Shown: positions 23,901 through 33,222, numbered from the stretch's first letter. The stretch: 64,000 nucleotides of DNA from Sphingomonas jatrophae (GCF_900113315.1 NZ_FOZG01000003.1:310001-374000); one strand, 5' to 3'. Notes: generated from the letters alone by a model not told the origin. Program-made: numbers and translations.

Positions 23901-26900
23901 TTGCGCGCCGCGCAGGATGTCGTTGCCCGCATTGCCATGGACGGTTGCGATCGCGCTCGGACCGGTGATCGTCTCGTTACCCGCAGCGCCGTTGACCAGC
24001 ACCTGATCCTGCGCCCCCACCGAGTTGTAGCTGGTGTTGCCGAGGTCGACGGTGCTGCCCGACGCGACGGCGATCGTCAGGCTGTTGGCGGCGCCGTTGC
24101 CGCCGTCGAAATAGAAGGCGGAAAGCGCCGCCGCCTGTGCGCCGGTGAGCTTGATGTTGACCGGCTGGGTGCCGTAGCTGCCGGTCGCGGGATCGTAGGT
24201 TTCGATATCGAGTGTTTCGAGCCCGGTGATGGTGGACACCGAGAAGTCGATGCTGCCGCTGACATAAGCGACGTCGGTGCCGCCGCCCGCGTTCAGCACC
24301 TCACCCGCGACGACATCGCCAGCCCTGTAGAAGAAAGTGTCGTTATTGGCCGATCCGGTCAGACTATCCGCCCCGGCCCCGCCGGTGATGACCGCGCCGC
24401 CGGTACCTGCGACGATCGTATCGGCCGCAGCGCCGCCGATGAGGGTGCTAACATAATCGTTGCGGCCGCGCAGCGTGACGGAGGCAGCCGAAGCCGATGC
24501 ATCGACAATCTCGAAGCCGGTCATCGTGCCGGTATCGCCGAGGCCCTGATCCGCGGCAGCAAGGTTGATGTTGGCTGCACCGTTGACGATCAGCCGGTCA
24601 ATGTCCGCGCCGCCCTGGATCGAGGTGTCCGCGGCGTCATAGACGACCGTATCGTTGCCCGCCCCGGCGATGAGCACGTCCGCGCCGGCGCGTCCGTCCA
24701 GCGTGTCGGCGTAAGCGGTGCCGATCAGCGAATTCACACCGGCATTGCCGAACGCGGTCAGCGCGTAGCCGGACGCGATGGCGCTATAATCGACATTCTC
24801 GAAGTTGCTGACCACGACCCGGTCACCAAGCGTCTGGTCCGCGAGCGCGAGATCGACCGTCGGAACCGGACCATTATAGGTGCCGACCAATGTGTCGGTA
24901 TCGGCGCCGCCATCCAGCGTCACGGCATAGTCCGCATAGCCATAGTCGATTCGGTCATTGCCCGCATCGCCGTAGACCTGCATTCCCTCCGCCCAGTAAG
25001 CGGAGCCGGCAGTGCCGGGGGCCTTCAGCGTGTCGTTGCCGGCGAAACCGTGAATGGTGGCGGCGACGTTAGGCCCGGTGATCGTCTCGTTGCCCGCGGC
25101 ACCGTTGACGTTCACCCGATCGGATGCGGTGAGATATGCCCAGCTGATGTTCGCCAGCGAGATCGTCGTGCCAGACGCGACATTGATGTTGAACGTGTCG
25201 GCGGTATCGGTGCCGTACACATAGTCGCCGTAATTGCCTTGGATCTGACCCATGGCCGCCGCTTGCGTGCCGCTCAGCGTGACGGTGACGGGCCGGGCGA
25301 CATAGCTGGTCTCGATCTCCAGCCGTTCGATGCCGGTGAGGGTGGCGACCGAGAAGTCGGTATCACCGCGAACATAGGCCGTGTCGCTGCCCGCGCCGCC
25401 GTTGATCGCCTCGCCCGAGACGACATCGCCCGCATTGAAGAAGAAGGCATCGTTGTTCGTCGAGCCGGTCAGCGTATCTGCGCCCGCACCGCCGGTGATG
25501 TCCGAACCGGTCGTGCCCGCGACGATCGTGTCGGCCGCGCTGCTGCCGATCAGCGTGCTGCGCTCTACATTGCTGCCGCGCAGCGTCACCGCCGCGGTGG
25601 AGGCGGAGGCGTCGACATGCTCGAAGCCGGTCATGGTGCCGCTGTCGCCGACGCCCTGATCGCCCGCCGACAGATTGATGTTGCCGCCGGTCCGCATCAG
25701 CAGCGTATCGATGTCGGTGCCTGCCTGGATGAGCGTGTCCGCCGCGTCATACCAGATGCGATCATTGCCGGCGCCGCCGGTCAGCCGATCCGCGCCGGTG
25801 CCGCCGTCGATCGTGTCGCCGCCCTCACCGCCGCCGATCGTGTCGGCACCGCTGCCGCCCGTCAGGACATTGTCATAGCTGTCGCCGGTCAGGCTGAGCG
25901 CCGTGGTGATGGCGGAACCGTCGACATTCTGGAAGGCGGTGACGTTGACGCCGTCGCCCGCCGTCTGGTCGAGATCCGCCAGGCGCACGGTCGCCGCAGC
26001 GCGCAGGACGAGCGTGTCGCCCTGCCCGACATTGTAATAACCGCCCTCATAATAAGCGTGCAGCGCGGCCTCGGTGCCGCGATAGGTGATCCGGTCCGCA
26101 CCCGAGCGGCCGACGATCGTGTCGGCGCCGCCATTGCCGTCGAACACGTCGGCATATTCCGAGCCGCTGATGACGTTCGCACCGGACGAGCCGGTGACGG
26201 TTGCGCCTGCGGTGTTGTAGTCAGTCCAAGCGCCCGAATAGAAGCTGTAGCCGTCGAAATTTTCGAAGCCGGTGACAGTCACCGTATCGCCGAGCGACTG
26301 ATCCGCCGCCGACAAGTCGAACACGCCGCCTTCCAGCGCATACAGCGTGTCGATGCCCGCTCCACCCGTGATGGAAAGGGCGGACGCGCGATAGCGGACC
26401 GCGTCATTGTCGTCGCCGGCATCCACAACGTCGGCTCCGCCGAAACCGTCGATCCGATCCTCACCCGCCGCGCCGTGGATCGTGTCCGCACCCGTGCCGC
26501 CGACGAGCGAATCGCCCGCGCTATTGCCGTTGACGGTTTGGCCGCCATTTCCGAGCTTGATATTGTAGCTATAGCTACTCGCGGCGCCGTTGACGATCAG
26601 TCCCGCCGTGTCGTTCGCGGTGAAGCCGGTGAAGTAGCCGCTGCCATTATAGGGATCGACGAGGTTGACGACCTCGAAGCCGGTCACACCGGCGCCCATC
26701 GTCGCGCCGTAGCCGTAAGAGCTGCCCAGATCGAGATCGAGCGTGTCGGTGCCGCTGCCACCGTCGAGCGTCCAGTTTCCGACGTAGCCATAATAAGCGA
26801 ACACGCGATCATTGCCGGCACCCAGCGTTCCGCTGAGGTTCCCCGGCCCATATTGGCCGATCCACCGATCGACCGCGATGATCGCGTCGTCACCTTCGCC

Positions 26901-29900
26901 GAGATCGACCGCGACTGCGGAGTTGCTGTTGCTGACATATTTGACGTCGATCGTGTCAGCGCCCGTGCCGCCCCGGACGGTCAGGCTTTGCGCGTCCGCG
27001 CCCTGCACCAGATTGTCGCCGATGACGACCTGCTGGCCACTATTGTCGAGCTGCAGCACGTCGATGCCCGCCACCTGCAGGCTGTTGCCCGAGCTGTCGT
27101 CATAGCCGCCATTGGTGAAGTCGATCGTCCCCGCGCCGTTCAGCACCAGCGCATCCTGGCCGTCGCCGCCGCTGATATTGTCGGCGGCGGTGAGCGCACC
27201 GATGTTGACGCGGAAGATGTCCGCGCCGCTGCCGCCGATCAGCAGATCGTCGCCCGAGCCCGCAGCGATATCCAGCCGGGTCGTCGCCGCCGCGCCGTTG
27301 ATCGTGTCGTTGCCGCTGCCACCGATGACGCGCAGCGTCTGCGCATCCGCGCTCGCCGCGAAGGCGGCCCCAAGCACGATCGAGTTGGTACCGTTGGCGA
27401 GCAGGACGCGCTCAATGCCCGACACGCCCGCCAGCATGGCGGTGGTGATCGAACCGATGGTGGTGAATTGCAGCGTGTCGATCGCGCTGCCGGCGCCGCC
27501 CTGCACGACGTCCGCGCCGGTCAGGTTGGCGACGGTGAACTGGAAGCTGTCCGCCCCGGCGCCGCCGCGCAGCGTGTCGTTGCCCGCACCCGACGTGACG
27601 GTGATCGCGCGGTTCGCGGTGGTGACCGCCGATGCATCAATCACGTCATTGCCGCCGGTGGATGCGACGACGAGTGCCGCGGCATTGTTGGCGAGCGCCG
27701 CATTGTCGAAAGCGATGCTGCTGCCGCTGCCGCCCAGCGTGACCTGCTCGATATTGGACGTGCCCGCCAGCTGCGCCGCGGCGATGCTGCCGGCGGCGGT
27801 GAACAGCAAAGTGTCGCTGCCAGCGCCGCCGTTGACCGTGTCCGCGCCGGTGAGATCGGCCGGCGCGAAGCGGAAGATGTCATTGCCCGCGCCGCCGACC
27901 AGGCTGTCATTGCCGGCGCCCGACGTGACGTCGATCTTGTTGGCGGCGTTGGCGACGGCGGAGGCGTTCACCACGTCATTGCCCGCGCCGCCCAGCACGG
28001 TGAGCGTCGCGCTCGTCGCGGAGGCGACGGTGGCATCGCCGACCGCGAGGCTGTTGCCGCCGGCATTGAGCTGGAAGCGCTCCACCCCGGTCACGCCGGA
28101 AGTTGCGCCCACCGTGCCGGCGGTGGTGAACTCCACCACGTCGACCGCGCTGCCCGACCCGCCGGCGAAGCTGTCCGCGGCGGTCAGCTCGGCCGCGGCG
28201 ATCTTGAGCACATCGATGCCCGTGCCGCCGACATAGGCATCGCTGCCCGTGCCGGCGCTGAATTCGACCCGCTGGGTCGCGACGGTCACGGCGCTGGTGT
28301 TCAGGCTGTCTGCACCCGTGCCGCCTGTGACGGTCACCGTTCCACCATAAGCGCTGCCCGCCTGCGTGCTGCTGAGCGCAAGGCTGTTGGTGCCATTCGC
28401 AAGCAGGAACGCCTCGATGCCGGAGACGCCCGCCAGCGCCGCTGCCGTTAGCGTGCCCGCCGTGGTCAGCCGCAGCGTATCGACGGAGGCGCCGTCACCT
28501 CCGCTGACGACATCCGACCCGTTGAGGTCGGTCGCCGCGAAGTTGAAGACGTCCGCGCCCGCGCCGCCACGGACCGTGTCATTGCCAGCTCCGGCATTGA
28601 TCGTGAGCGCAGTGCCGCCCAGCAGCGCCGCACCGTCGACGACATCATTGCCGGCCGAGCCGGTCACCGCAAGCGACGCGCCATTGGCAGTACCGAAGGC
28701 GGCGCCGAGCACCGCCGTGATCCCGCCGACTCCCAAGGCGAGCGTCTCGATGCCGGTGATGTTGCCGCCGAGCGAGGTCGTGCCAGCCCCGTTGAGCAGC
28801 AGCGTGTCGCTCCCCGCACCGCCGGCCAGCGTGTCGCCGGAGGTGAGATTGGCGGCGGAGACGCGGAACGTGTCGTTGCCGGCGCCGCCGGTAATGCTGT
28901 CGTCGCCGGTGCCGAGCGACACGTCGACCCGGTTCGCACCATCGGCCAACGCCGAGGCATCGACGACATCGTTGCCGGAGGAGCCGTAGATCGTCACCGC
29001 CCGCCCGTTGGCCGACGCAACGAACGCATCGGACACTGCGAAGCTGACGCCGCCGACATTCAGCGATACGGCCTCGATGCCGCGCACCTGCGCCAGCGCG
29101 GAGGCTGCAACCGTGCCCGCGGCGGTGATCTGCAGTGCATCGATGGCGCTGCCGCCGCCGCCCGACACCACGTCTGCCGCAGTCAGTTCCGCTGCGTTGA
29201 AGCGGAACGTGTCCGCGCCCAGGCCGCCACGGAAGCTGTCATTGCCCGCGCCCGCAATCGCGTTGATCCCGCGCGTCGTGTCGGTCACCGCCGAGGCATC
29301 GACCGTGTCATTGCCGACAGAACCGAACATCGCCAGGACTGCGGCATTCGCGGCTGCGGTTGCATTGTCGAGCGTCACGGCCAGGCCGCCGGTCGCGAAG
29401 GTGATCTGCTCGATCCCCGAGACGTTTGCCAGCCGCGCCGCGGTGAGCTGGCCTCCGGAGGAGATGGCAAGCTCGTCATAGCCGGCACCGCCGGCGACGG
29501 TGTCACCTGCATCCAGCCCGGCGACGGAGAAGCGGAACAGATCGTTGCCAGCACCGCCGCGCAGCACATCGTTGCCGAGACCGGCATAGACTTCGATCCG
29601 GTTCGTGCCGGTCAGCGTCGCGGCATCGATCGTGTCGTTGCCGCTATTGCCATAAACCGTAACGCGCTGGCCGGTGGCGCTCGCCACGAACGCATCGGTC
29701 AGCGTGACGCCGTTCGTGCCGGCGACGAAGGTCAGCCGCTCGATGCCCGACACATTGGCCAGCGCGCCTGCCGCGATGGTGCCCGCAGTCATGAAGTTGA
29801 TCGCGTCCACGCTGACGCCGTCGCCGCCGGAGACGGTGTCGCCGGCCGTCAGATCCGCCACGTTGAAGCGGAACACGTCGAAACCGGCACCGCCGCGGAA

Positions 29901-30926
29901 CACATCGTCGCCGCCGAGCCCCGTCACCGTGAGGCTGCGGGTCGCCAAGGTCACGCTGCTGCCATCCACGACATCATTGCCGCTTGATCCGTAGATCGTC
30001 AGCACGCCGGCATTGGCGCTCGCTATCGCATTGTTGATCGTGACCGATGTGCCGGCTGCGTTCAGCGTAAGCTGCTCGATATTGGCGAGGCCCGCGAGAT
30101 CCGCCACGCTCAGCGCATCGGCACTCGTCACGATGATATTGTCGTAGCCGCTGAACCCGTTGATCGTATCGCCGGCGAGATCGGCACCACCGATGCGCAC
30201 CGTGTCGCCGCCGCTCGTGCCGTAGATGGTGTCGAGGCCGCCCGAGGCGTAGACTTCGAGCGCTGCGGCGGTGAGCGCGGTGCCGTTGATCGTATCGTTG
30301 CCGGTGCCGGTGACCACCTGGATCACACCGTTCTGGGCGCCCGCCGCGTTGGCAGCATTGAACGTGACCGAGTTGGTGCCATTGGCGAGCACGACCCGTT
30401 CGATACCGGAAACGCCAGCCATGTTCGCGGCGGTGATCGTACCGGCCGACTCGAAGACGAGCTGGTCGATGCTCCCGCCCCCGCCGCTGACACTATCCGC
30501 CGCAGTCAGCTCGTTGATGGCGAAGCGGAAGGCGTCGTTGCCCGCACCGCCGCGCAAGATGTCATTGCCGCTGCCGGCGAAAACGGTGAGCGGCCGGTTG
30601 GCCAGGGTGACGGCGCTATAATCGACCAGGTCGTCGCCGGCACTGCCATTGACGGTGACGAGCCCGCCCAGCGCGGTCGCGATCGCATCGGAGAGGGTCA
30701 GCCCGATGCCGCCATTCGCGAGCGTGAACGCCTCGATCGACGAGAGGCCGGTGAGGCGGGCGGCGGTCAACACCCCCGTGCCGCTCAGCACCACCGTATC
30801 CACGCCGGCATTGCCCGTCAGCGTATCGCCCGAGTCGAGGTCGGCGACGTTGAACAGGAAGCTGTCGGCGAAGGCCGTCCCGACGAAAACGTTGTCTTGC
30901 GCAGCCTGCCCCGTGAACGTCGCCAT
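20958..30926 (-). CDS. Giant RTX-like calcium-binding beta-strand-repeat protein (3322 residues), probably secreted by a type I system
   Basis: One uninterrupted frame of 3322 codons from an ATG (MATFTGQAAQDNVFVGTA) behind a G-rich ribosome binding site. Roughly residues 20-1400 hold 11-12 tandem units of about 110 residues (about 330 bp), each with an LRGGAGND-type loop, a GxDTLxFxxAGTI strand and a VSGIERVxLANGTNS segment. After a linker rich in GGxGxD nonapeptides, four larger units follow with a period of 1101-1113 bp (367-371 residues), each marked by a GTMTGFE motif (DNA near 25621, 24511, 23410 and 22297). The last 150 residues (GADTFGFNF, ITDFVSADDTLSF, ending TSDFLFF) look like an RTX type I secretion signal. 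There is no N-terminal signal peptide. It is probably an adhesin or EPS-binding matrix protein; no secretion genes are in view. Confidence 0.85.
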   Translation of the reverse strand: MATFTGQAAQDNVFVGTAFADSFLFNVADLDSGDTLTGNAGVDTVVLSGTGVLTAARLTGLSSIEAFTLANGGIGLTLSDAIATALGGLVTVNGSAGDDLVDYSAVTLANRPLTVFAGSGNDILRGGAGNDAFRFAINELTAADSVSGGGGSIDQLVFESAGTITAANMAGVSGIERVVLANGTNSVTFNAANAAGAQNGVIQVVTGTGNDTINGTALTAAALEVYASGGLDTIYGTSGGDTVRIGGADLAGDTINGFSGYDNIIVTSADALSVADLAGLANIEQLTLNAAGTSVTINNAIASANAGVLTIYGSSGNDVVDGSSVTLATRSLTVTGLGGDDVFRGGAGFDVFRFNVADLTAGDTVSGGDGVSVDAINFMTAGTIAAGALANVSGIERLTFVAGTNGVTLTDAFVASATGQRVTVYGNSGNDTIDAATLTGTNRIEVYAGLGNDVLRGGAGNDLFRFSVAGLDAGDTVAGGAGYDELAISSGGQLTAARLANVSGIEQITFATGGLAVTLDNATAAANAAVLAMFGSVGNDTVDASAVTDTTRGINAIAGAGNDSFRGGLGADTFRFNAAELTAADVVSGGGGSAIDALQITAAGTVAASALAQVRGIEAVSLNVGGVSFAVSDAFVASANGRAVTIYGSSGNDVVDASALADGANRVDVSLGTGDDSITGGAGNDTFRVSAANLTSGDTLAGGAGSDTLLLNGAGTTSLGGNITGIETLALGVGGITAVLGAAFGTANGASLAVTGSAGNDVVDGAALLGGTALTINAGAGNDTVRGGAGADVFNFAATDLNGSDVVSGGDGASVDTLRLTTAGTLTAAALAGVSGIEAFLLANGTNSLALSSTQAGSAYGGTVTVTGGTGADSLNTSAVTVATQRVEFSAGTGSDAYVGGTGIDVLKIAAAELTAADSFAGGSGSAVDVVEFTTAGTVGATSGVTGVERFQLNAGGNSLAVGDATVASATSATLTVLGGAGNDVVNASAVANAANKIDVTSGAGNDSLVGGAGNDIFRFAPADLTGADTVNGGAGSDTLLFTAAGSIAAAQLAGTSNIEQVTLGGSGSSIAFDNAALANNAAALVVASTGGNDVIDASAVTTANRAITVTSGAGNDTLRGGAGADSFQFTVANLTGADVVQGGAGSAIDTLQFTTIGSITTAMLAGVSGIERVLLANGTNSIVLGAAFAASADAQTLRVIGGSGNDTINGAAATTRLDIAAGSGDDLLIGGSGADIFRVNIGALTAADNISGGDGQDALVLNGAGTIDFTNGGYDDSSGNSLQVAGIDVLQLDNSGQQVVIGDNLVQGADAQSLTVRGGTGADTIDVKYVSNSNSAVAVDLGEGDDAIIAVDRWIGQYGPGNLSGTLGAGNDRVFAYYGYVGNWTLDGGSGTDTLDLDLGSSYGYGATMGAGVTGFEVVNLVDPYNGSGYFTGFTANDTAGLIVNGAASSYSYNIKLGNGGQTVNGNSAGDSLVGGTGADTIHGAAGEDRIDGFGGADVVDAGDDNDAVRYRASALSITGGAGIDTLYALEGGVFDLSAADQSLGDTVTVTGFENFDGYSFYSGAWTDYNTAGATVTGSSGANVISGSEYADVFDGNGGADTIVGRSGADRITYRGTEAALHAYYEGGYYNVGQGDTLVLRAAATVRLADLDQTAGDGVNVTAFQNVDGSAITTALSLTGDSYDNVLTGGSGADTIGGGEGGDTIDGGTGADRLTGGAGNDRIWYDAADTLIQAGTDIDTLLMRTGGNINLSAGDQGVGDSGTMTGFEHVDASASTAAVTLRGSNVERSTLIGSSAADTIVAGTTGSDITGGAGADTLTGSTNNDAFFFNAGDVVSGEAINGGAGSDTAYVRGDTDFSVATLTGIERLEIETSYVARPVTVTLSGTQAAAMGQIQGNYGDYVYGTDTADTFNINVASGTTISLANISWAYLTASDRVNVNGAAGNETITGPNVAATIHGFAGNDTLKAPGTAGSAYWAEGMQVYGDAGNDRIDYGYADYAVTLDGGADTDTLVGTYNGPVPTVDLALADQTLGDRVVVSNFENVDYSAIASGYALTAFGNAGVNSLIGTAYADTLDGRAGADVLIAGAGNDTVVYDAADTSIQGGADIDRLIVNGAANINLAAADQGLGDTGTMTGFEIVDASASAASVTLRGRNDYVSTLIGGAAADTIVAGTGGAVITGGAGADSLTGSANNDTFFYRAGDVVAGEVLNAGGGTDVAYVSGSIDFSVSTITGLETLDIETYDPATGSYGTQPVNIKLTGAQAAALSAFYFDGGNGAANSLTIAVASGSTVDLGNTSYNSVGAQDQVLVNGAAGNETITGPSAIATVHGNAGNDILRGAQGLWAQGSMIYGDAGNDRIDYGYSAHEVTLDGGADSDTLVGSYANYYTTIGINLGLADQTTGDNAIVSNFENVDWSALSYGIAVIGSSGVNLLTGGGGNDWFDGREGADTIDAGSGDDTVIYDAADAVIRGGDGTDWLNLKGAANINLAAADQGVGDAGTMTGFENVNAAGANAAVTIRGSDSVQSILIGGSAGDTITAGASWAEITGGTGADTLTGGINNDTFHLHAGEFAAGEAINGGDGYDRLLVTGSTDFTIGSLANVETLELSRRYDPVTETYSEPLFSITLTGAQAAGLGSITSYYEPAEQTTQLFTINVASGTTVDLGQTSWNYLSSWDQVAVNGAAGNETIVGPNVRSTVHGYGGNDTLRAPTGGYWAEGTAVYGDAGDDRIDYGYQSYAVTLDGGADTDTLVASYDYYDGSVSIDLSLADQTVGDAVTASNFENVDWSAVHGTVALSGSDGVNRIVGSRSSNLIDGRGGADVIDGGEGDDTIVYDATDTLVQGGEGVDWLVVRGAANIDLRAADQGLGDAGTMTGFEHVDARGSVAAVTLRGSDLTASKLLGGSGADTITFGTAGGEIIGGGGADILTGTAAAEWFTLYEGDFQAGETIDGNGGGDTLWVSGTVDLSVGSVTGISALSLFSGSYTIENGVYVFTNAPASASVTLTGAQASSFSQIQANSTFTDTSETVTIRLAAGVDTNLSGVALNYFQAGDTFNVTGSSGNDLYTHVQPNGAVATVHGNGGNDVLAGEWAGGSVYGDAGDDRIDYAAGSTIDGGTGTDTLVLSGYDYGLVDLGSAADQTSGDDATVTGFENIDASGLYYAGTFVGDAGANVIIGTSGADTLTGGAGADTFGFNFLNGNTDTITDFVSADDTLSFARELFDFNGLAFDTVVNDTTGSASLATADLVRYTGGQLNSTADVNAYLQANGSGIADGAFILGQDSNGHTLLFHTAAANGYNSGAVLVADLGTVSLASIQTSDFLFF

Positions 30927-31014
30927 ACTCGCCTGCCCCCCGGCCCGAATCAATCAAGGTGAGGTCTAGCCGTGAAAAGGGCGGCCGTCATGAGCCATCC
31001 TTAACAATTCGTTC

Positions 31015-31044
31015 CTAATAGATGACGGCGTCTTTTCTCGTCAG
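31015..31044 (-). promoter_or_regulatory. Candidate promoter of the giant repeat-protein gene
   Basis: On the minus strand CTGACG (31039-31044) and TATTAG (31015-31020) are 18 bp apart, giving a leader of roughly 80 nt before the ATG at 30926. The segment is AT-richer than its surroundings. Confidence 0.3.
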
Positions 31045-31140
31045 CACTCCGGTGCGGCGGACACGCACCTTGCCGCACACGCCCGCGGGGTGCCAAGTCG
31101 ATGAAATCAGGTGTATAGCAAGGCGTGGGACCAGACCTGA

Positions 31141-31185
31141 CGCCGCATAAGCGGCGACGGCCGGATTGTGGCCGGACCGGGCCGG
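31141..31185 (+). promoter_or_regulatory. Hairpin followed by three helically phased GGCCGG words
   Basis: CGCCGC (31141-31146), ATAA and GCGGCG (31151-31156) form a 6-bp hairpin. GGCCGG then occurs at 31159, 31170 and 31180, that is at 11- and 10-bp steps, one per turn of the helix. The array ends 77 bp before the export lipoprotein start. It could be a cooperative binding site for a regulator of the export operon. Confidence 0.35.
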
Positions 31186-31262
31186 GCTGATTGCTTCGGC
31201 AGCGACCTTGTGCGAGACAGCGCCCGCACGCTTCCCTCTTTGTCCAGGGCAATTGAATCCAG

Positions 31263-31841
31263 ATGCGCATCCGGTCGATCGTTTTGCTTGGCTTGTCGCT
31301 GGGCCTTGCCGCCTGCGCTGAAAAGGGGGCCGGACCGGTCATCTCAACCGGTGACCGCTATGTTGCCGGACCCGCATCCGCGGCCGAGTACAAGTTGGGT
31401 GTGGGCGATCGTATCCGGATGGTCGTTTACAACGAAGCTGCGCTGAGCGGCGAGTTTTCGGTCGGCGCCAACGGCTCCGTGGCACTGCCCCTGATCGGCG
31501 AGGTGCCGGCTGCCGGCCGCACGGTGACCGAGATCGCTGCCGATGCCCGCGCTCGCTTTGCCGAAGGCTATCTGCGCGAGCCGAAGGTCAGCGCCGAGGT
31601 GATCGTTTTTCGCCCCTTCTTCATCCTGGGCGAGGTCGCGGCGCCGGGCAATTACCCCTATGCCGTCGGCCTGACCGCGCTGAACGCGATCGCGACCGCC
31701 AAGGGCTTCACGCCGCGCGCCAACCGCGACGTGGTGCAGATCCGCCGCCAGGGCGAGACGACGGAGACGACCTATCGCCTCACGCCCGAACTGATGGTCT
31801 ATCCCGGCGACACGATCCGCATCGGGGAGCGGTTCTTCTGA
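31263..31841 (+). CDS. Outer-membrane polysaccharide export lipoprotein (Wza/GumB family)
   Basis: 192 residues with a lipoprotein signal peptide ending in LGLAAC (lipobox, Cys at about residue 18). The poly-export domain follows (YKLGVGDRIRMVVYNE, SVGANGSVALPLIGEVPAAG), then one SLBB-like segment (FFILGEVAAPGNYPYAVG). It is short compared with Wza and resembles the compact GumB/GelD type. It would form the outer-membrane/periplasmic channel for the EPS. It heads the export operon: the beta-barrel and tyrosine-kinase genes follow in the same direction with gaps of 37 and 51 bp. Control may involve the GGCCGG array upstream. Confidence 0.9.
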   Translation: MRIRSIVLLGLSLGLAACAEKGAGPVISTGDRYVAGPASAAEYKLGVGDRIRMVVYNEAALSGEFSVGANGSVALPLIGEVPAAGRTVTEIAADARARFAEGYLREPKVSAEVIVFRPFFILGEVAAPGNYPYAVGLTALNAIATAKGFTPRANRDVVQIRRQGETTETTYRLTPELMVYPGDTIRIGERFF

Positions 31842-31878
31842 TCGTCCGTCGAAGCGCCGAGCGGGAGGCAATATCGCG

Positions 31879-33171
31879 ATGACGTGGCGGCGCACGGCTC
31901 TCGCCTTGCCGGTGAGCCTGCTGGCGTCGCCGGCCCTGGCCCAGGTTGGCGAAGGACTGATCGTCAATCCGGACGTGCCGCAGGATTTCGATCGCGGGCG
32001 CAACGTCAGCGTGCAGGAGCAATTCCGGCCTGATTACGCCCCGCTGGGTGTCCGTTTGGGCGGCATGACGTTCTTCCCGCGGCTGGAAGCCGGTGGCGGC
32101 GGCACGACCAACGCCTATCTCGGCTCGGACGAGAAGACTGCGGCGGCGTTCGCCTATGTGCGCCCCTCCGCCCGGCTCACCTCCGGTTGGTCGCGCCACT
32201 TCCTGCAGCTCTCCGGCACGGCGACGCTGCGGAACTATCTCGGCGAATCGCGCCGCAACGAGCGGCTGTGGAATGCGGATGCCCGCGGGCGGGTAGACGT
32301 CAGCCGCACGTTCGAGATCGATCTGAACGCCAATGCCTCGCGCAATTTCGAGAATGTCTTCTCGGGCGAAGTCGCATCCAGCGTCGCCGCTCTGTCGCGC
32401 TATCGCCGCGATTTCGCCTCTGCACAGGCGACCTACACCAATGGTCGTATCCGCACCTTCCTGCTCGCCGACTATGCCGACTTCCGCTTTCAACCGCTGC
32501 CGCTGGCCGACGGCAGCGTGCGCGACCAGAGCGACCGCAATCGCAGCGTTGCCCGGCTGACCGGCCAGATCGAATATGCCCGCACCCCCAGCATTGCGCT
32601 CTTCGCGCAGCTGAGCGGCAGCAGCACCGATTTCACCGACTCCGCGTCGACCACCGGCCCGCTGCAGGACTCGAAGGCGGCACGCCTGCTGGGCGGCGTC
32701 AACGTCGATATCGCCGGTCGCATCCGCGGCACGATCAGCGTCGGCTACAGCATCCGCGACTACAAGTCCGGCACCTTCAGCACGGTGCGTGGTGTCTCGA
32801 TCGACACGCGGGTGGAGGCCTTTCCCACGCCCCGGCTCACGATCGGCGCCACCGGCCAGCGCACCATCGAGGATTCGACGCTCAACAATCGTGCCCCATT
32901 CTGGAACACCCGCTTCAGCGTGCGTGCCGATTACGAGCTCCTCCGCAACCTGATCGTCAATGCGACGGCCGATTTCTCGCGCCAGCGCTATATTGACACG
33001 CCGCTGCGCGGGAACATCAACCGGGCGAGCACGGGGGCCCGCTATTTGGCGTCGCGCCGCGTCAGCCTGGAAGGCTCGGTGAGCTACAGCCGCCGCTCGA
33101 CCAACGACGCGTTCACGCTCGGCGCGGTCAGCGAAGGCCGGCTCGATCTGGGCCTTGCGTATCATCTGTAA
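31879..33171 (+). CDS. Outer-membrane beta-barrel protein of EPS export (putative beta-barrel porin 2 type)
   Basis: 430 residues with a signal peptide (cleavage after SPALA). The mature part is a series of amphipathic strands with alternating aromatic and polar residues, ending LGLAYHL with a C-terminal hydrophobic residue, as outer-membrane barrels do. Barrels of this type follow the export lipoprotein gene in sphingan clusters (GelF/DpsF position). Its precise role, a partner of the export channel or a scaffold, is not established. It lies 37 bp after the lipoprotein gene and 51 bp before the kinase gene. Confidence 0.8.
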   Translation: MTWRRTALALPVSLLASPALAQVGEGLIVNPDVPQDFDRGRNVSVQEQFRPDYAPLGVRLGGMTFFPRLEAGGGGTTNAYLGSDEKTAAAFAYVRPSARLTSGWSRHFLQLSGTATLRNYLGESRRNERLWNADARGRVDVSRTFEIDLNANASRNFENVFSGEVASSVAALSRYRRDFASAQATYTNGRIRTFLLADYADFRFQPLPLADGSVRDQSDRNRSVARLTGQIEYARTPSIALFAQLSGSSTDFTDSASTTGPLQDSKAARLLGGVNVDIAGRIRGTISVGYSIRDYKSGTFSTVRGVSIDTRVEAFPTPRLTIGATGQRTIEDSTLNNRAPFWNTRFSVRADYELLRNLIVNATADFSRQRYIDTPLRGNINRASTGARYLASRRVSLEGSVSYSRRSTNDAFTLGAVSEGRLDLGLAYHL

Positions 33172-33222
33172 ATTAACCACTCCCATCCGCCGGGCAGGTG
33201 GCGAGCAAGGAAGCCGTTGAGC

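Larger units (their letters stand above)
30927..31262. other. Divergent gene-free region (336 bp) between the repeat protein and the export lipoprotein
   Basis: No convincing coding frame. It holds a candidate leftward promoter at 31015-31044, a CGCCGC-ATAA-GCGGCG hairpin at 31141-31156 and three GGCCGG words at 31159-31185, all listed separately where notable. It must contain both promoters, one for the giant protein and one for the export operon. Confidence 0.6.

Noticed and set aside
23223-28451. 1742-codon open frame on the plus strand inside the giant repeat gene
   Set aside because: It is the antisense of a highly repetitive GC-rich gene; it carries the same 330-bp and 1.1-kb periodicity, no ribosome binding site and no recognisable domain. 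The same holds for the plus-strand frame at 20841-23060.
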